A DNA stretch of 25,364 nucleotides from positions 19,263-44,626 of the forward strand of contig DAXV01000058.1 in NCBI GenBank assembly GCA_002506595.1, in the 5' to 3' direction. A program made the translations under genes and the position numbers. Shown one piece after another: positions 8,449-15,164 of this stretch. Source of the stretch: Acidilobaceae archaeon UBA158 (GTDB taxonomy: Archaea; Thermoproteota; Thermoprotei_A; Sulfolobales; Acidilobaceae). The notes under the pieces were generated by a model. It was given only the letters and a program-made list of their open reading frames with translations, ran no database searches and was not told the origin of the DNA. Position 1 is the stretch's first letter. Each line of letters starts with the position of its first letter.

Positions 8449-8883
8449 TTATGTGTTTTTTATAAATTCTAATATTTCTCTATGCTTTTTATCAATTAGT
8501 TCCTCTAAATCTCTGTACTTTAGGCCTTCTGAAGGATTTTCTAATTTAAAGCTTACTCCTGTACTTTCTAATTTATCTAAAAGGTGAAATCTCCACTCCT
8601 TTCTTGATAATTTAAATGCTATAATTGGAATGCCATTCGCTCTTTTAGCGAATTCGAACAAATTTAATATCTGAGATGAATCTATGTATAAAGGTCCCTT
8701 TTTACTTTTACTTTTAACTTCAATAACCAAAATTTTACCTTGTTTTATTGCAACTAGATCAGGTTGATATCTCTTAGAAACTCCTGCACCACTTGAAGGC
8801 CCTCTAACAACAGCGAATCCGTTTTCCCATAAGAAATTAGCTAGTTCATTTTCAAGTCTTGTTGCTCTAGCTTTAACTCTCAA
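8449..8883 (-). CDS. hjc: Holliday junction resolvase Hjc
   Basis: A 144-residue archaeal endonuclease that cuts four-way DNA junctions during recombination and repair, acting as a dimer. The nuclease core is visible: acidic residues in RLENEL (9-14), the flexible glycine- and serine-rich strip GPSSGAG (28-34), and the PD-(D/E)xK triad Asp42 in QPDLV, Glu55 and Lys57 in VIEVKSKS. Basic residues at the N-terminus fit DNA binding. The start is TTG at 8881-8883 with GTGAG 5-6 nt upstream; no in-frame ATG exists near the conserved N-terminus. The gene lies 128 bp downstream of citrate synthase on the same strand and may have its own promoter. Confidence 0.9.
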   Translation of the reverse strand: MRVKARATRLENELANFLWENGFAVVRGPSSGAGVSKRYQPDLVAIKQGKILVIEVKSKSKKGPLYIDSSQILNLFEFAKRANGIPIIAFKLSRKEWRFHLLDKLESTGVSFKLENPSEGLKYRDLEELIDKKHREILEFIKNT

Positions 8884-9010
8884 TTTTTCTCACATATTTA
8901 ATTATAATAACTGATTAAAATAAAGATTATGGTTTTAAGAACATAATATTATAATTTGTTATTTATTATATTTTTAAACTCTTAACTTAGTATTTAAAAT
9001 AGGGATACTT

Positions 9011-9511
9011 ATGACATCATATAATTTTGAAAATGATCAACAACTTGTCTCATATTTAAAACAAGAATCTAACGAAGAGTTTCAATATTCTGAGCATGCT
9101 AGAAAAACTATTGATAAGGCAATAAATCCTCTTGTGAAAATAGTGTTGGAAATTATTTCTCAAGATTCAATAAAACACTCAAAAATATATGAAACAATGG
9201 CATTAATTATAGAAAACCCTCAACTAATAACTGAAAAAGAATCTGAAATGGCATTATATGAAATAAAAAATCATATTGAAGTAGAAAGAGTTGCAGTTCA
9301 AAATCTTAACAATCTATTAGAAGATGAGAAAATCAAAAGAAATAATCCATTAAAACTTTTGTTAGAACTTCTATTTAATGATGAATTAATTCATCATACT
9401 ATGCTTTTGACTATCTACGACTTATTGATAAGCAATAAATCATTGGCTGAAGAAGATATATGGGATCAAATATGGAAGGAAATTCTAGGTAAAAAAGAGA
9501 AAAATGTTTAA
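9011..9511 (+). CDS. Ferritin-like helical protein, copy 1 of a tandem pair
   Basis: A 166-residue, strongly helical, soluble protein with the residue pattern of a ferritin-like four-helix bundle: Glu19 in helix 1, DSIKH (Asp52, His56) in helix 2, Glu90/Glu92 in helix 3 and DELIHH (Glu125, His128) in helix 4. The canonical helix-2 ExxH is absent, because the Glu position is Ser53. Metal binding is therefore plausible but unproven. A WDQIW motif (151-155) near the C-terminus is shared with the downstream copy. The two are the same length and align without gaps. Residues 50-79 are encoded by DNA identical in both. The exact family is not recognised. Possible roles are iron or oxidative-stress handling. 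The start ATG follows AGGGAT, with a TATA-like box near 8968-8978. Confidence 0.6.
   Translation: MTSYNFENDQQLVSYLKQESNEEFQYSEHARKTIDKAINPLVKIVLEIISQDSIKHSKIYETMALIIENPQLITEKESEMALYEIKNHIEVERVAVQNLNNLLEDEKIKRNNPLKLLLELLFNDELIHHTMLLTIYDLLISNKSLAEEDIWDQIWKEILGKKEKNV
9156..9246 (+). repeat. 91-bp direct repeat, unit 1
   Basis: Identical base for base to 9748-9838, including synonymous positions, while flanking sequence of the two genes has diverged. It encodes the region from helix 2 to the loop after it (residues 50-79). Confidence 0.95.
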
Positions 9512-9537
9512 GAAGATCCTATTGATTATTAGTACAT

Positions 9538-9569
9538 TCTTTATAAACGTAAATAATATCTTTATAAAC
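9538..9569 (+). promoter_or_regulatory. Twin TATA boxes before ferritin-like copy 2
   Basis: TCTTTATAAAC occurs exactly twice, at 9538-9548 and 9559-9569, 21 bp start to start (two helical turns). Each fits a TATA box. The downstream one predicts transcription near 9590, giving a short leader with GTGAT at 9593-9597 before the ATG at 9603. Confidence 0.5.
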
Positions 9570-9602
9570 TACAGTGATTATTAATAAATATTGTGATAGA
9601 AT

Positions 9603-10103
9603 ATGTCATCATATAAATTTGAAGATAGAAGAAATTTAGTGTCTTATTTTAAGAGTGAAGCTAACAGAGAGGTTCAATATTCTGATGATGTAAGAAAAAC
9701 AAGTAATAATTCATTAAATCCAATTGTAAAATTAATAATGGAAGCCGTTTCTCAAGATTCAATAAAACACTCAAAAATATATGAAACAATGGCATTAATT
9801 ATAGAAAACCCTCAACTAATAACTGAAAAAGAATCTGAGATGGTACTAGAAGATATGAAGAGACATATACAAAATGAGAAAGAATCAATAGATGAATTAA
9901 ATAATTTATTAAATAATAAAGCTATACAAAATGATAAACCTTTAAAGTTTTTGATAGAAATGTTACTAAGAGATGAAAAGCTACATCATGCCATGCTATC
10001 AGATCTCTATAATATATTAATAAAGAATATAACGTTAACTGAAGAAGATATATGGGATCAAATATGGAATGATGCAATGTATCACGGTACTCCAGGCGGA
10101 TAA
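9603..10103 (+). CDS. Ferritin-like helical protein, copy 2 of a tandem pair
   Basis: A 166-residue paralogue of the gene 91 bp upstream, at a constant 592-bp offset with no net insertions. The same putative ligand pattern is kept: Glu19, Asp52/His56, Glu92 and Glu125/His128 in DEKLHH. The helix-2 Glu is again Ser53. The N-terminal third and helix 3 have diverged, while 9748-9838 is identical to 9156-9246 and 10039-10069 to 9447-9477. The C-terminus differs: HGTPGG here, against KKEKNV in copy 1. It has its own promoter with twin TATA boxes and an SD (GTGAT, 5 nt spacing), so the two copies can be regulated separately. Function is as uncertain as for copy 1. A T-run follows the stop. Confidence 0.6.
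   Translation: MSSYKFEDRRNLVSYFKSEANREVQYSDDVRKTSNNSLNPIVKLIMEAVSQDSIKHSKIYETMALIIENPQLITEKESEMVLEDMKRHIQNEKESIDELNNLLNNKAIQNDKPLKFLIEMLLRDEKLHHAMLSDLYNILIKNITLTEEDIWDQIWNDAMYHGTPGG
9748..9838 (+). repeat. 91-bp direct repeat, unit 2
   Basis: Second copy of the repeat at 9156-9246. A further 31-bp exact match at the same 592-bp offset links 9447-9477 with 10039-10069. Confidence 0.95.
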
Positions 10104-10110
10104 TTTTTTT
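10104..10110 (+). terminator. T-run terminator after ferritin-like copy 2
   Basis: Seven consecutive T directly follow the TAA stop, consistent with an archaeal U-tract terminator. No stem is seen. Confidence 0.4.
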
Positions 10111-10233
10111 CATTAAATTATCTAAGCATATAAGATTATTTTACATTTTTATCTTTAATAAAATTAATTAAAAACTAAATACAATCCAAAAATATTTTTA
10201 ATAGCTTATTTTTAATAACTTAAAGGGGTAAAA

Positions 10234-10803
10234 ATGGAATTAAATGAATTTTATTTATCTCAATTAAGCGATGTAATGAAGTTAATGTATAATAGAGGCC
10301 TTGTTCAAATAAAAGGGGGTAATGCAAGCATTATTGATAGAGCAAAAAATATTATTTATATTAGTCCAACTGGAGTACCAAGACATAAAATTACCAACAA
10401 TGATATATCTGTGATTGATTTAAACGGAAATGCTATCGTAGGTTTTCCCAGTAGTGAATGGAGAATGCATTTATCAATTTATAAGGAAGTAAAAGATGCG
10501 ATTGCTGTAGTTCATGCTCATCCTCCTTATTTGCTTGCATTAAATAGATTGCATAAAAAACTTGACTTAAATTATTTAACAGAAACCTCATTAAAAATTA
10601 ATTGCTTAGATGAAGTACCTTTAATTAAACCAGGAACTCAAGAATTAGCAGATGCTGTCGCAAATTCAGCAAAAAAAGGGTGTAATGCAATTATATTGGA
10701 TAATCACGGTGTTGTAACTTATTCTAATGAGACTATATATCATGCACTTGAAATAATTGAAGCCATAGAAGATTTAGCTATTATACAATTACACTCAACA
10801 TAA
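10234..10803 (+). CDS. Class II aldolase/adducin-family protein
   Basis: A 189-residue soluble zinc enzyme of the FucA/AraD/MtnB superfamily. KGGNASIID (27-35) binds phosphate. Glu75 in PSSEWRMH matches the catalytic acid of fuculose-phosphate aldolase. His94 and His96 in VVHAHPPY and His158 in LDNHGVVTY are the zinc ligands. The small size is typical of archaeal members, which act as L-fuculose-1-phosphate-type aldolases or in methylthioribose or dihydroxyacetone-phosphate metabolism. The substrate cannot be chosen from sequence, and no partner genes sit beside it. The ATG is preceded by a strong SD (AAAGGGGT) with 4 nt spacing, and an AT-rich TATA-like region lies at about 10190-10215. It is a single-gene unit, convergent with the radical SAM gene. 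Confidence 0.88.
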   Translation: MELNEFYLSQLSDVMKLMYNRGLVQIKGGNASIIDRAKNIIYISPTGVPRHKITNNDISVIDLNGNAIVGFPSSEWRMHLSIYKEVKDAIAVVHAHPPYLLALNRLHKKLDLNYLTETSLKINCLDEVPLIKPGTQELADAVANSAKKGCNAIILDNHGVVTYSNETIYHALEIIEAIEDLAIIQLHST

Positions 10804-10866
10804 ATTTAAAAAATTAATAATTTTATATAGTTTTATGCTATGAATTTTTATTAATATAATTGTAAA

Positions 10867-12456
10867 CTAAGATATTTGAGCTAAACTTTCCATCTCACTC
10901 TTTTTCATTTCAATTAACTTATTGCTAATAGGCTTTTCAGCTAACTTATATCTATTTATTACGAAATCCATTATGTAATTGCCTATGTTTAATATTACAG
11001 TCTTTATTATAGGGTTATACATTTTATCCACTGCCAAAGTTAAGCTTCTTTTAGACTCTGATAAGGCCTTTATTAGGGCCTTTCTAATAAATTCACCTCT
11101 TAATGGGTCTTCTAATATTTTGTCTAATATAGTAAAGTCTCTATGCCTTAACGCTCCCATAGGTATAAATGGTAAAGGAAATGTTATCACTCTTAAATTC
11201 TTTAATCTATCTAACAATTCCAGGTCCTTTATGATATCATAGTCATTTTCTCCTGGTAAATTCAAGATCATTGTGCCTACTACAACCCAACGATTATCAT
11301 TTAGAATTCCAATTCCTTGCTCTACAATATCTTGATATTCTTCTGGTTTATAAGGTAACATTTTACCTGGCATTAATTTCTTTAAAATTCTCGGAGATCC
11401 TGATTCTATACCCATCTCTATAAAAGTCCACCTTCCTCCTTCATTCATATAATCTGCAACTTCTTGTATTAATTTCGGAGCTTCTACAGCAACTGCTGCC
11501 GTAGTAAAATCTGTAGATAATGTATAATCATCCCCATAAGATTTTATTAGTTTATATGCTTTTTTTACAAGATCTATCACCTTGTCAGGATTCGGATGTA
11601 TATCCTTTGCACCATATCTGAAGAATTCTTCACTATGTAGCGTTATATCCTTTGCTCCCCCTTTTTCTATGTTTACCCTTATTTCTCTCTCAATATGCCC
11701 TTCAAAAGGAAGAGACTTTATCATTCCACTAAGTGTTGGAGTACAGAACGTACATCCCCTACCGCAACCTCTAGTTACTTCAACAAGACCTCCATTCGAA
11801 GGGGTTACTATTGTAGGTATCTTTTCTAATGGCGCCGCTCCTCCATAAACTATACTTGGAACATTAATCCCATTTAATATATTTTTTACTACGCTTGGGC
11901 CTATTGATTCAAATTCACCCTCATATACTACATCTATTCCTAATCTTTTATTAAAACCTGTATCAGTTAATTGCCATGTTGCAGGCCCACCAACTAATAT
12001 TTTTATATGATTTCTATGTTTTAACAAGCTTTTATTTATTAGAATATTTAAGAATGATCTTGCTATATAAGGCATTCCCTTATAAGGTAAATTGGCAAGC
12101 TTTAAAATCCAATAAGTTATTCCACTTCCAAAACTTAAACCTAAAGGATCCATAACATATATTCCTAGAAGTTTAGTATTATCTCCAATAAATTTATCTA
12201 ATTCATAAGGACTTGCTATAACTATGTCTTCTCTAGGTATTCCTGATTGCAATAAAGCTGCTTCAACTTTAGACAAGCCATATGGCGCTTTTTTCGCTAC
12301 GCCATTTTTGCTATCGACTTTAAAATAAAATCTAGAAATAAATGGTAAAATATAATTATCTGGCAATGCGCTTATAAATCCTGCAACAGTAGATCCTAGG
12401 GTTTCGCTCGCAGTTGCGCCTTCTGCAGTCAAAACTATCTTTACGCCATTGCCCAT
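10867..12456 (-). CDS. Radical SAM protein with B12-binding-like N-terminal domain
   Basis: A 529-residue protein. The radical SAM motif is GCGRGCTFC, with cluster cysteines 231, 235 and 238 (CxxxCxxC). About 220 residues precede it and resemble a Rossmann/cobalamin-binding-like domain; ILVGGPATW (153-161) and DVVYEGEFE (175-183) resemble the late part of such domains. The core then has IEMGIESGSPRILKKLMPGK, the SAM-binding GxESG strand. The reaction is unknown; related archaeal proteins are uncharacterised. The start is ATG 12454-12456, because GGTGAT at 12461-12466 precedes it by 4 nt and a TATA box lies at about 12488-12500. An in-frame ATG at 12492 would lie upstream of the expected transcript start and adds 12 residues. 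It needs a 4Fe-4S cluster, and the Suf genes are 2 kb away. Confidence 0.85.
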   Translation of the reverse strand: MGNGVKIVLTAEGATASETLGSTVAGFISALPDNYILPFISRFYFKVDSKNGVAKKAPYGLSKVEAALLQSGIPREDIVIASPYELDKFIGDNTKLLGIYVMDPLGLSFGSGITYWILKLANLPYKGMPYIARSFLNILINKSLLKHRNHIKILVGGPATWQLTDTGFNKRLGIDVVYEGEFESIGPSVVKNILNGINVPSIVYGGAAPLEKIPTIVTPSNGGLVEVTRGCGRGCTFCTPTLSGMIKSLPFEGHIEREIRVNIEKGGAKDITLHSEEFFRYGAKDIHPNPDKVIDLVKKAYKLIKSYGDDYTLSTDFTTAAVAVEAPKLIQEVADYMNEGGRWTFIEMGIESGSPRILKKLMPGKMLPYKPEEYQDIVEQGIGILNDNRWVVVGTMILNLPGENDYDIIKDLELLDRLKNLRVITFPLPFIPMGALRHRDFTILDKILEDPLRGEFIRKALIKALSESKRSLTLAVDKMYNPIIKTVILNIGNYIMDFVINRYKLAEKPISNKLIEMKKSEMESLAQIS

Positions 12457-12459
12457 TAA

Positions 12460-12502
12460 GATCACCTTTATCTTTAAGCGCCATATATACATAATATATA
12501 TT
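12460..12502 (-). promoter_or_regulatory. Promoter and SD of the radical SAM gene
   Basis: On the minus strand, an AATATATATTATGTATATATGG stretch (about 12482-12503) supplies overlapping TATA boxes. Transcription is expected about 25 nt downstream, near 12468, just before GGTGAT (12461-12466) and the ATG at 12456. The upstream ATG at 12492 falls inside the TATA region. Confidence 0.5.
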
Positions 12503-12606
12503 TTGTTCCTAAAATTATAAACATTAATTAGTATTAAATCATAATGTTTGATATTTTATACAGATAAATTTTAACTTCCTTTTTTAATTTTTATATGGTG
12601 ATTTTT

Positions 12607-13947
12607 ATGTCTTACGAGGAAGAAGCTGAAAAATATTATTTAAAAACAGGATTAAAGATACCTTTTAGCTTAATTAAGTCAATTTCTCTTATAAAAGCTT
12701 CTGCGGCATTAGCAAACAAAGAATTAAACCTTTTAGATAAAGATGTTGCAGATGCTATAGTTAAGGTTTCTTTAATGATTTCAGAGGGCAAGTTTTATGA
12801 TGAAGTTAAAGTCGATGTGTTTCAAACGGGTTCAGGAACAGGAATTAATATGAATATAAATGATATAATTGCTAGACATGCATCAGAAATTTTAAACAAA
12901 AGCGTTCATCCTAATGATCATGTAAATATGTCGCAGAGTAGTAATGATGTTATACCCTCTGCAATAAGAATTGCTTCATATATAGAATCTAACGAAAAGG
13001 TTTTGCCAGCTTTAAACAATTTAATTGAAAGACTAAAAGACTTATCAGAAAAGTATAAAAATTTAATAAAACCGGGTCGAACTCATTTAAGAGATGCATT
13101 ACCTGTTACTTTGGGCCAAGAGCTATATGCTTACTATGATGAATTTTACAATGATTATAATGATTTAAAATATGCAATGGATCATATTTTATATATACCA
13201 TTAGGTGGAACTGCGGTAGGAACAGGAATTAATAGTCATGAAAAATTTAAGGATCTTGCTTTAAAAAATCTAAGAGAATTTTTGAAAATAGATGTAAAAT
13301 CTTCAGATTCTTTAATGAGAACTATGAAATTACTAAGCGATTTATTACTATTAAGTTCAGTCTATAGAAAAATTGCTATTGATTTATGGAAAATCGGAAA
13401 TGATTTAAGATTAATGTTTTCAGGTCCAAATACAGCAATAGGTGAAATAGATATGGATATTAGCTTAGCTGGAAGTAGTATAATGCCAGGTAAAATAAAT
13501 CCTGTAACCGTTGAAGCAATTATGCAAGCATCTAGTGAGATAATTGGATTAGACAATGCAAATTCATATATTTCATTACTTGGAGAATTTGAATTAAATA
13601 TGGGTAACCCTTCATTGATGTATAATATATCTTTGCAGTCATTATTATTACAAGAATCCCTAACAAAATTAAGCAACGTTGTATTACAAAGTATTAGACC
13701 ATTGGAAGAAAGAATGAAACAACTCGCTTTAAGCAGCACCTCATTGATAACAGTGTTTTCTCCATTAATTGGATACGATAATGCTAAAAAATTATATGAA
13801 AGAATTAAAAAAGGAGAAAAATTAGAGGATATAGCTAAATCATTAGGTTTAGATCAAGAAATTATAAATAAAATAACAGACCTAAATATATTGGTTAAAC
13901 CTGGAATACCTATATTAAAAGTGAAAAAGAATGGAGAAAGCAAATGA
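12607..13947 (+). CDS. fumC: Fumarase class II/aspartase-superfamily lyase (FumC-like)
   Basis: A 446-residue enzyme expected to hydrate fumarate to malate as a tetramer. The superfamily signature GSSIMPGKINP is at 289-299. QTGSGTGINMN (73-83), SQSSNDVIPSA (109-119), GRTHLRDALP with His160 (157-166), and GGTAVGTGIN (200-209) match fumarase more than aspartase. Unlike most FumC proteins it lacks the N-terminal 15-20 residues holding the YGxQT motif, and no in-frame extension exists, because TAA sits 24 bp before the chosen start. The start is ATG 12607, 4 nt after GGTGAT at 12597-12602; an in-frame ATG at 12595 adds four residues. A class I fumarase is also encoded at 22563-24101, so this protein could have another substrate. 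Its 3' end overlaps the next gene by 17 bp. Confidence 0.85.
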   Translation: MSYEEEAEKYYLKTGLKIPFSLIKSISLIKASAALANKELNLLDKDVADAIVKVSLMISEGKFYDEVKVDVFQTGSGTGINMNINDIIARHASEILNKSVHPNDHVNMSQSSNDVIPSAIRIASYIESNEKVLPALNNLIERLKDLSEKYKNLIKPGRTHLRDALPVTLGQELYAYYDEFYNDYNDLKYAMDHILYIPLGGTAVGTGINSHEKFKDLALKNLREFLKIDVKSSDSLMRTMKLLSDLLLLSSVYRKIAIDLWKIGNDLRLMFSGPNTAIGEIDMDISLAGSSIMPGKINPVTVEAIMQASSEIIGLDNANSYISLLGEFELNMGNPSLMYNISLQSLLLQESLTKLSNVVLQSIRPLEERMKQLALSSTSLITVFSPLIGYDNAKKLYERIKKGEKLEDIAKSLGLDQEIINKITDLNILVKPGIPILKVKKNGESK

Positions 13948-14329
13948 AATAATAAGGCTTATAAAATCTGCGAGCTATCATAAAAATAGAGGCGATTATG
14001 GAATTTCATGTTATGAATCACGACTTTCTGCTATATATTCAATGGAAATATTAGCTAATTATTTAAAAATAGAAATAAATGGGGATAATTTAAGAGAAAT
14101 TTATAAGCAAATAAATAAAATTATAGACTTGTCAAACATTAGATATTGTATTGATTATTTAGATTCATTAAAAAATTTAGAGGTAACTTATTGTGATACA
14201 TATTGCTCTGATGAAATTCCAGGAGCAGAAGTTTTAGATTATGCAAACTATGACGATTCTTATAGAGCATTAAAATGTAGCGAAGAAATAAAAGATTTTG
14301 TTTTAAACATTATTAATAATAAACAGTAA
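13931..14329 (+). CDS. Small HEPN-like helical protein
   Basis: A 132-residue, helix-rich, soluble protein of unknown function. The stretch around GDYGISCYESRLSAIYSMEILA (residues 21-42) resembles the HEPN fold, where a GDY motif is followed by a helix of small and aromatic residues. The Rx4-6H ribonuclease motif of toxin HEPN proteins is not visible. A DUF357-type helical protein is an alternative. Six cysteines are present, a high number for its length in this window. It overlaps the fumC-like gene by 17 bp (start ATG 13931), so it is translated from the same transcript. No antitoxin-like nucleotidyltransferase is adjacent. The frame is intact, and codon use looks like the neighbours. The family call is tentative, but its existence as a gene is well supported. 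Confidence 0.6.
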   Translation: MEKANEIIRLIKSASYHKNRGDYGISCYESRLSAIYSMEILANYLKIEINGDNLREIYKQINKIIDLSNIRYCIDYLDSLKNLEVTYCDTYCSDEIPGAEVLDYANYDDSYRALKCSEEIKDFVLNIINNKQ

Positions 14330-14361
14330 TATTCTCATAATATAAATTCTCAAGTAAAGCT

Positions 14362-14414
14362 CTATATTTTAATTTATTAACTTTAACACCCGTTAAAGTA
14401 GGTGGGTAAATACA
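14362..14414 (+). promoter_or_regulatory. suf operon promoter with palindromic operator
   Basis: A TATA-like CTATATTTTA lies at 14362-14371. At 14380-14399 is a perfect 8-bp inverted repeat, ACTTTAAC-ACCC-GTTAAAGT, placed where transcription should start (about 14390-14396). AGGTGGG (14400-14406) follows as ribosome binding site for the ATG at 14415. A repressor dimer bound here would block initiation, so this is a good operator candidate for an Fe-S or iron regulator. Confidence 0.5.
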
Positions 14415-15164
14415 ATGGCTTTAGAAACAATTGATTTAACTGTTTCCGTAGGTGAAAAACAAATATTGAATAATATGAACTTAAAGGTAGAAAAAGGTGA
14501 AGCTTTAATATTAATGGGACCTAATGGCAGTGGTAAGACAACATTAGCATTTTCATTGTTAGGGCATCCAAGGTATCAAATAAATAAGGGGAAAATAATA
14601 TTAGATAACAACGATATAACAGATCTTCCAACATACCAAAGGGCTTTAATGGGTCTCGGTCTTGCATTTCAAAATCCTGTAGAAGTACCAGGTTTAATGT
14701 TATCTATGCTTATTAATGCAATATCTATTAAGAGAAACAAGTCTGATTTCGATATTTCCTCTATTGATCCAAAACTTATAGTATGGGCCAGAAATAAAGC
14801 AAAAGAGCTTGGACTACAACCATCGATTCTAGAAAGGGAAGTTAATGTTGGGTTTAGTGGTGGAGAAAAAAAGAGATCAGAAATGTTACAAATGCTAGTT
14901 ATGGATCCAAAATATATAATTTTAGATGAGCCTGATAGTGGTTTAGATGTTGATGGAATAAGAGTTATAGGTGAGCTAATAGATAGCCTAAGGAACTCAG
15001 GAAAAGGAATTTTAATAATTACTCATCATGCAGAAATAACTAAGTTCGTTTCTCCAGATAAAGTAATTGTTGTTTCAAAAGGTAGGATAGTTGACGAAGG
15101 TGGAGAAGAATTGATCAAAAAGATCGAAGAATATGGGTATAAAGATTATGAAGGGGTGCAATAA
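14415..15164 (+). CDS. sufC: Fe-S cluster assembly ATPase SufC
   Basis: A 249-residue ABC-type ATPase of the SUF system; it drives conformational change of SufB/SufD during Fe-S cluster assembly in the cytosol. Walker A GPNGSGKT is at 35-42, the Q-loop FQNPVEVPG at 85-93 (typical of SufC), the signature FSGGEKKR at 147-154, Walker B YIILDEPDSGLD at 167-178 and the switch His at ITHH (204-205). Length is typical. It is the first gene of sufCBD; its TAA is directly followed by the sufB ATG, with GGGGTG ahead of it. The palindrome upstream suggests regulation at initiation. No SufS cysteine desulfurase or SufU/E is in the window, so sulfur must come from genes elsewhere or from sulfide. Confidence 0.96.
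   Translation: MALETIDLTVSVGEKQILNNMNLKVEKGEALILMGPNGSGKTTLAFSLLGHPRYQINKGKIILDNNDITDLPTYQRALMGLGLAFQNPVEVPGLMLSMLINAISIKRNKSDFDISSIDPKLIVWARNKAKELGLQPSILEREVNVGFSGGEKKRSEMLQMLVMDPKYIILDEPDSGLDVDGIRVIGELIDSLRNSGKGILIITHHAEITKFVSPDKVIVVSKGRIVDEGGEELIKKIEEYGYKDYEGVQ

Noticed and set aside
13362..13739. 125-codon minus-strand open frame inside the FumC-like gene
   Set aside because: Antisense to the GSSIMPGK region of a conserved enzyme, with composition typical of a shadow frame.
13931..14329. HEPN toxin of a HEPN/MNT toxin-antitoxin or defence module
   Set aside because: No Rx4-6H motif and no partner nucleotidyltransferase; the neighbours are metabolic genes.
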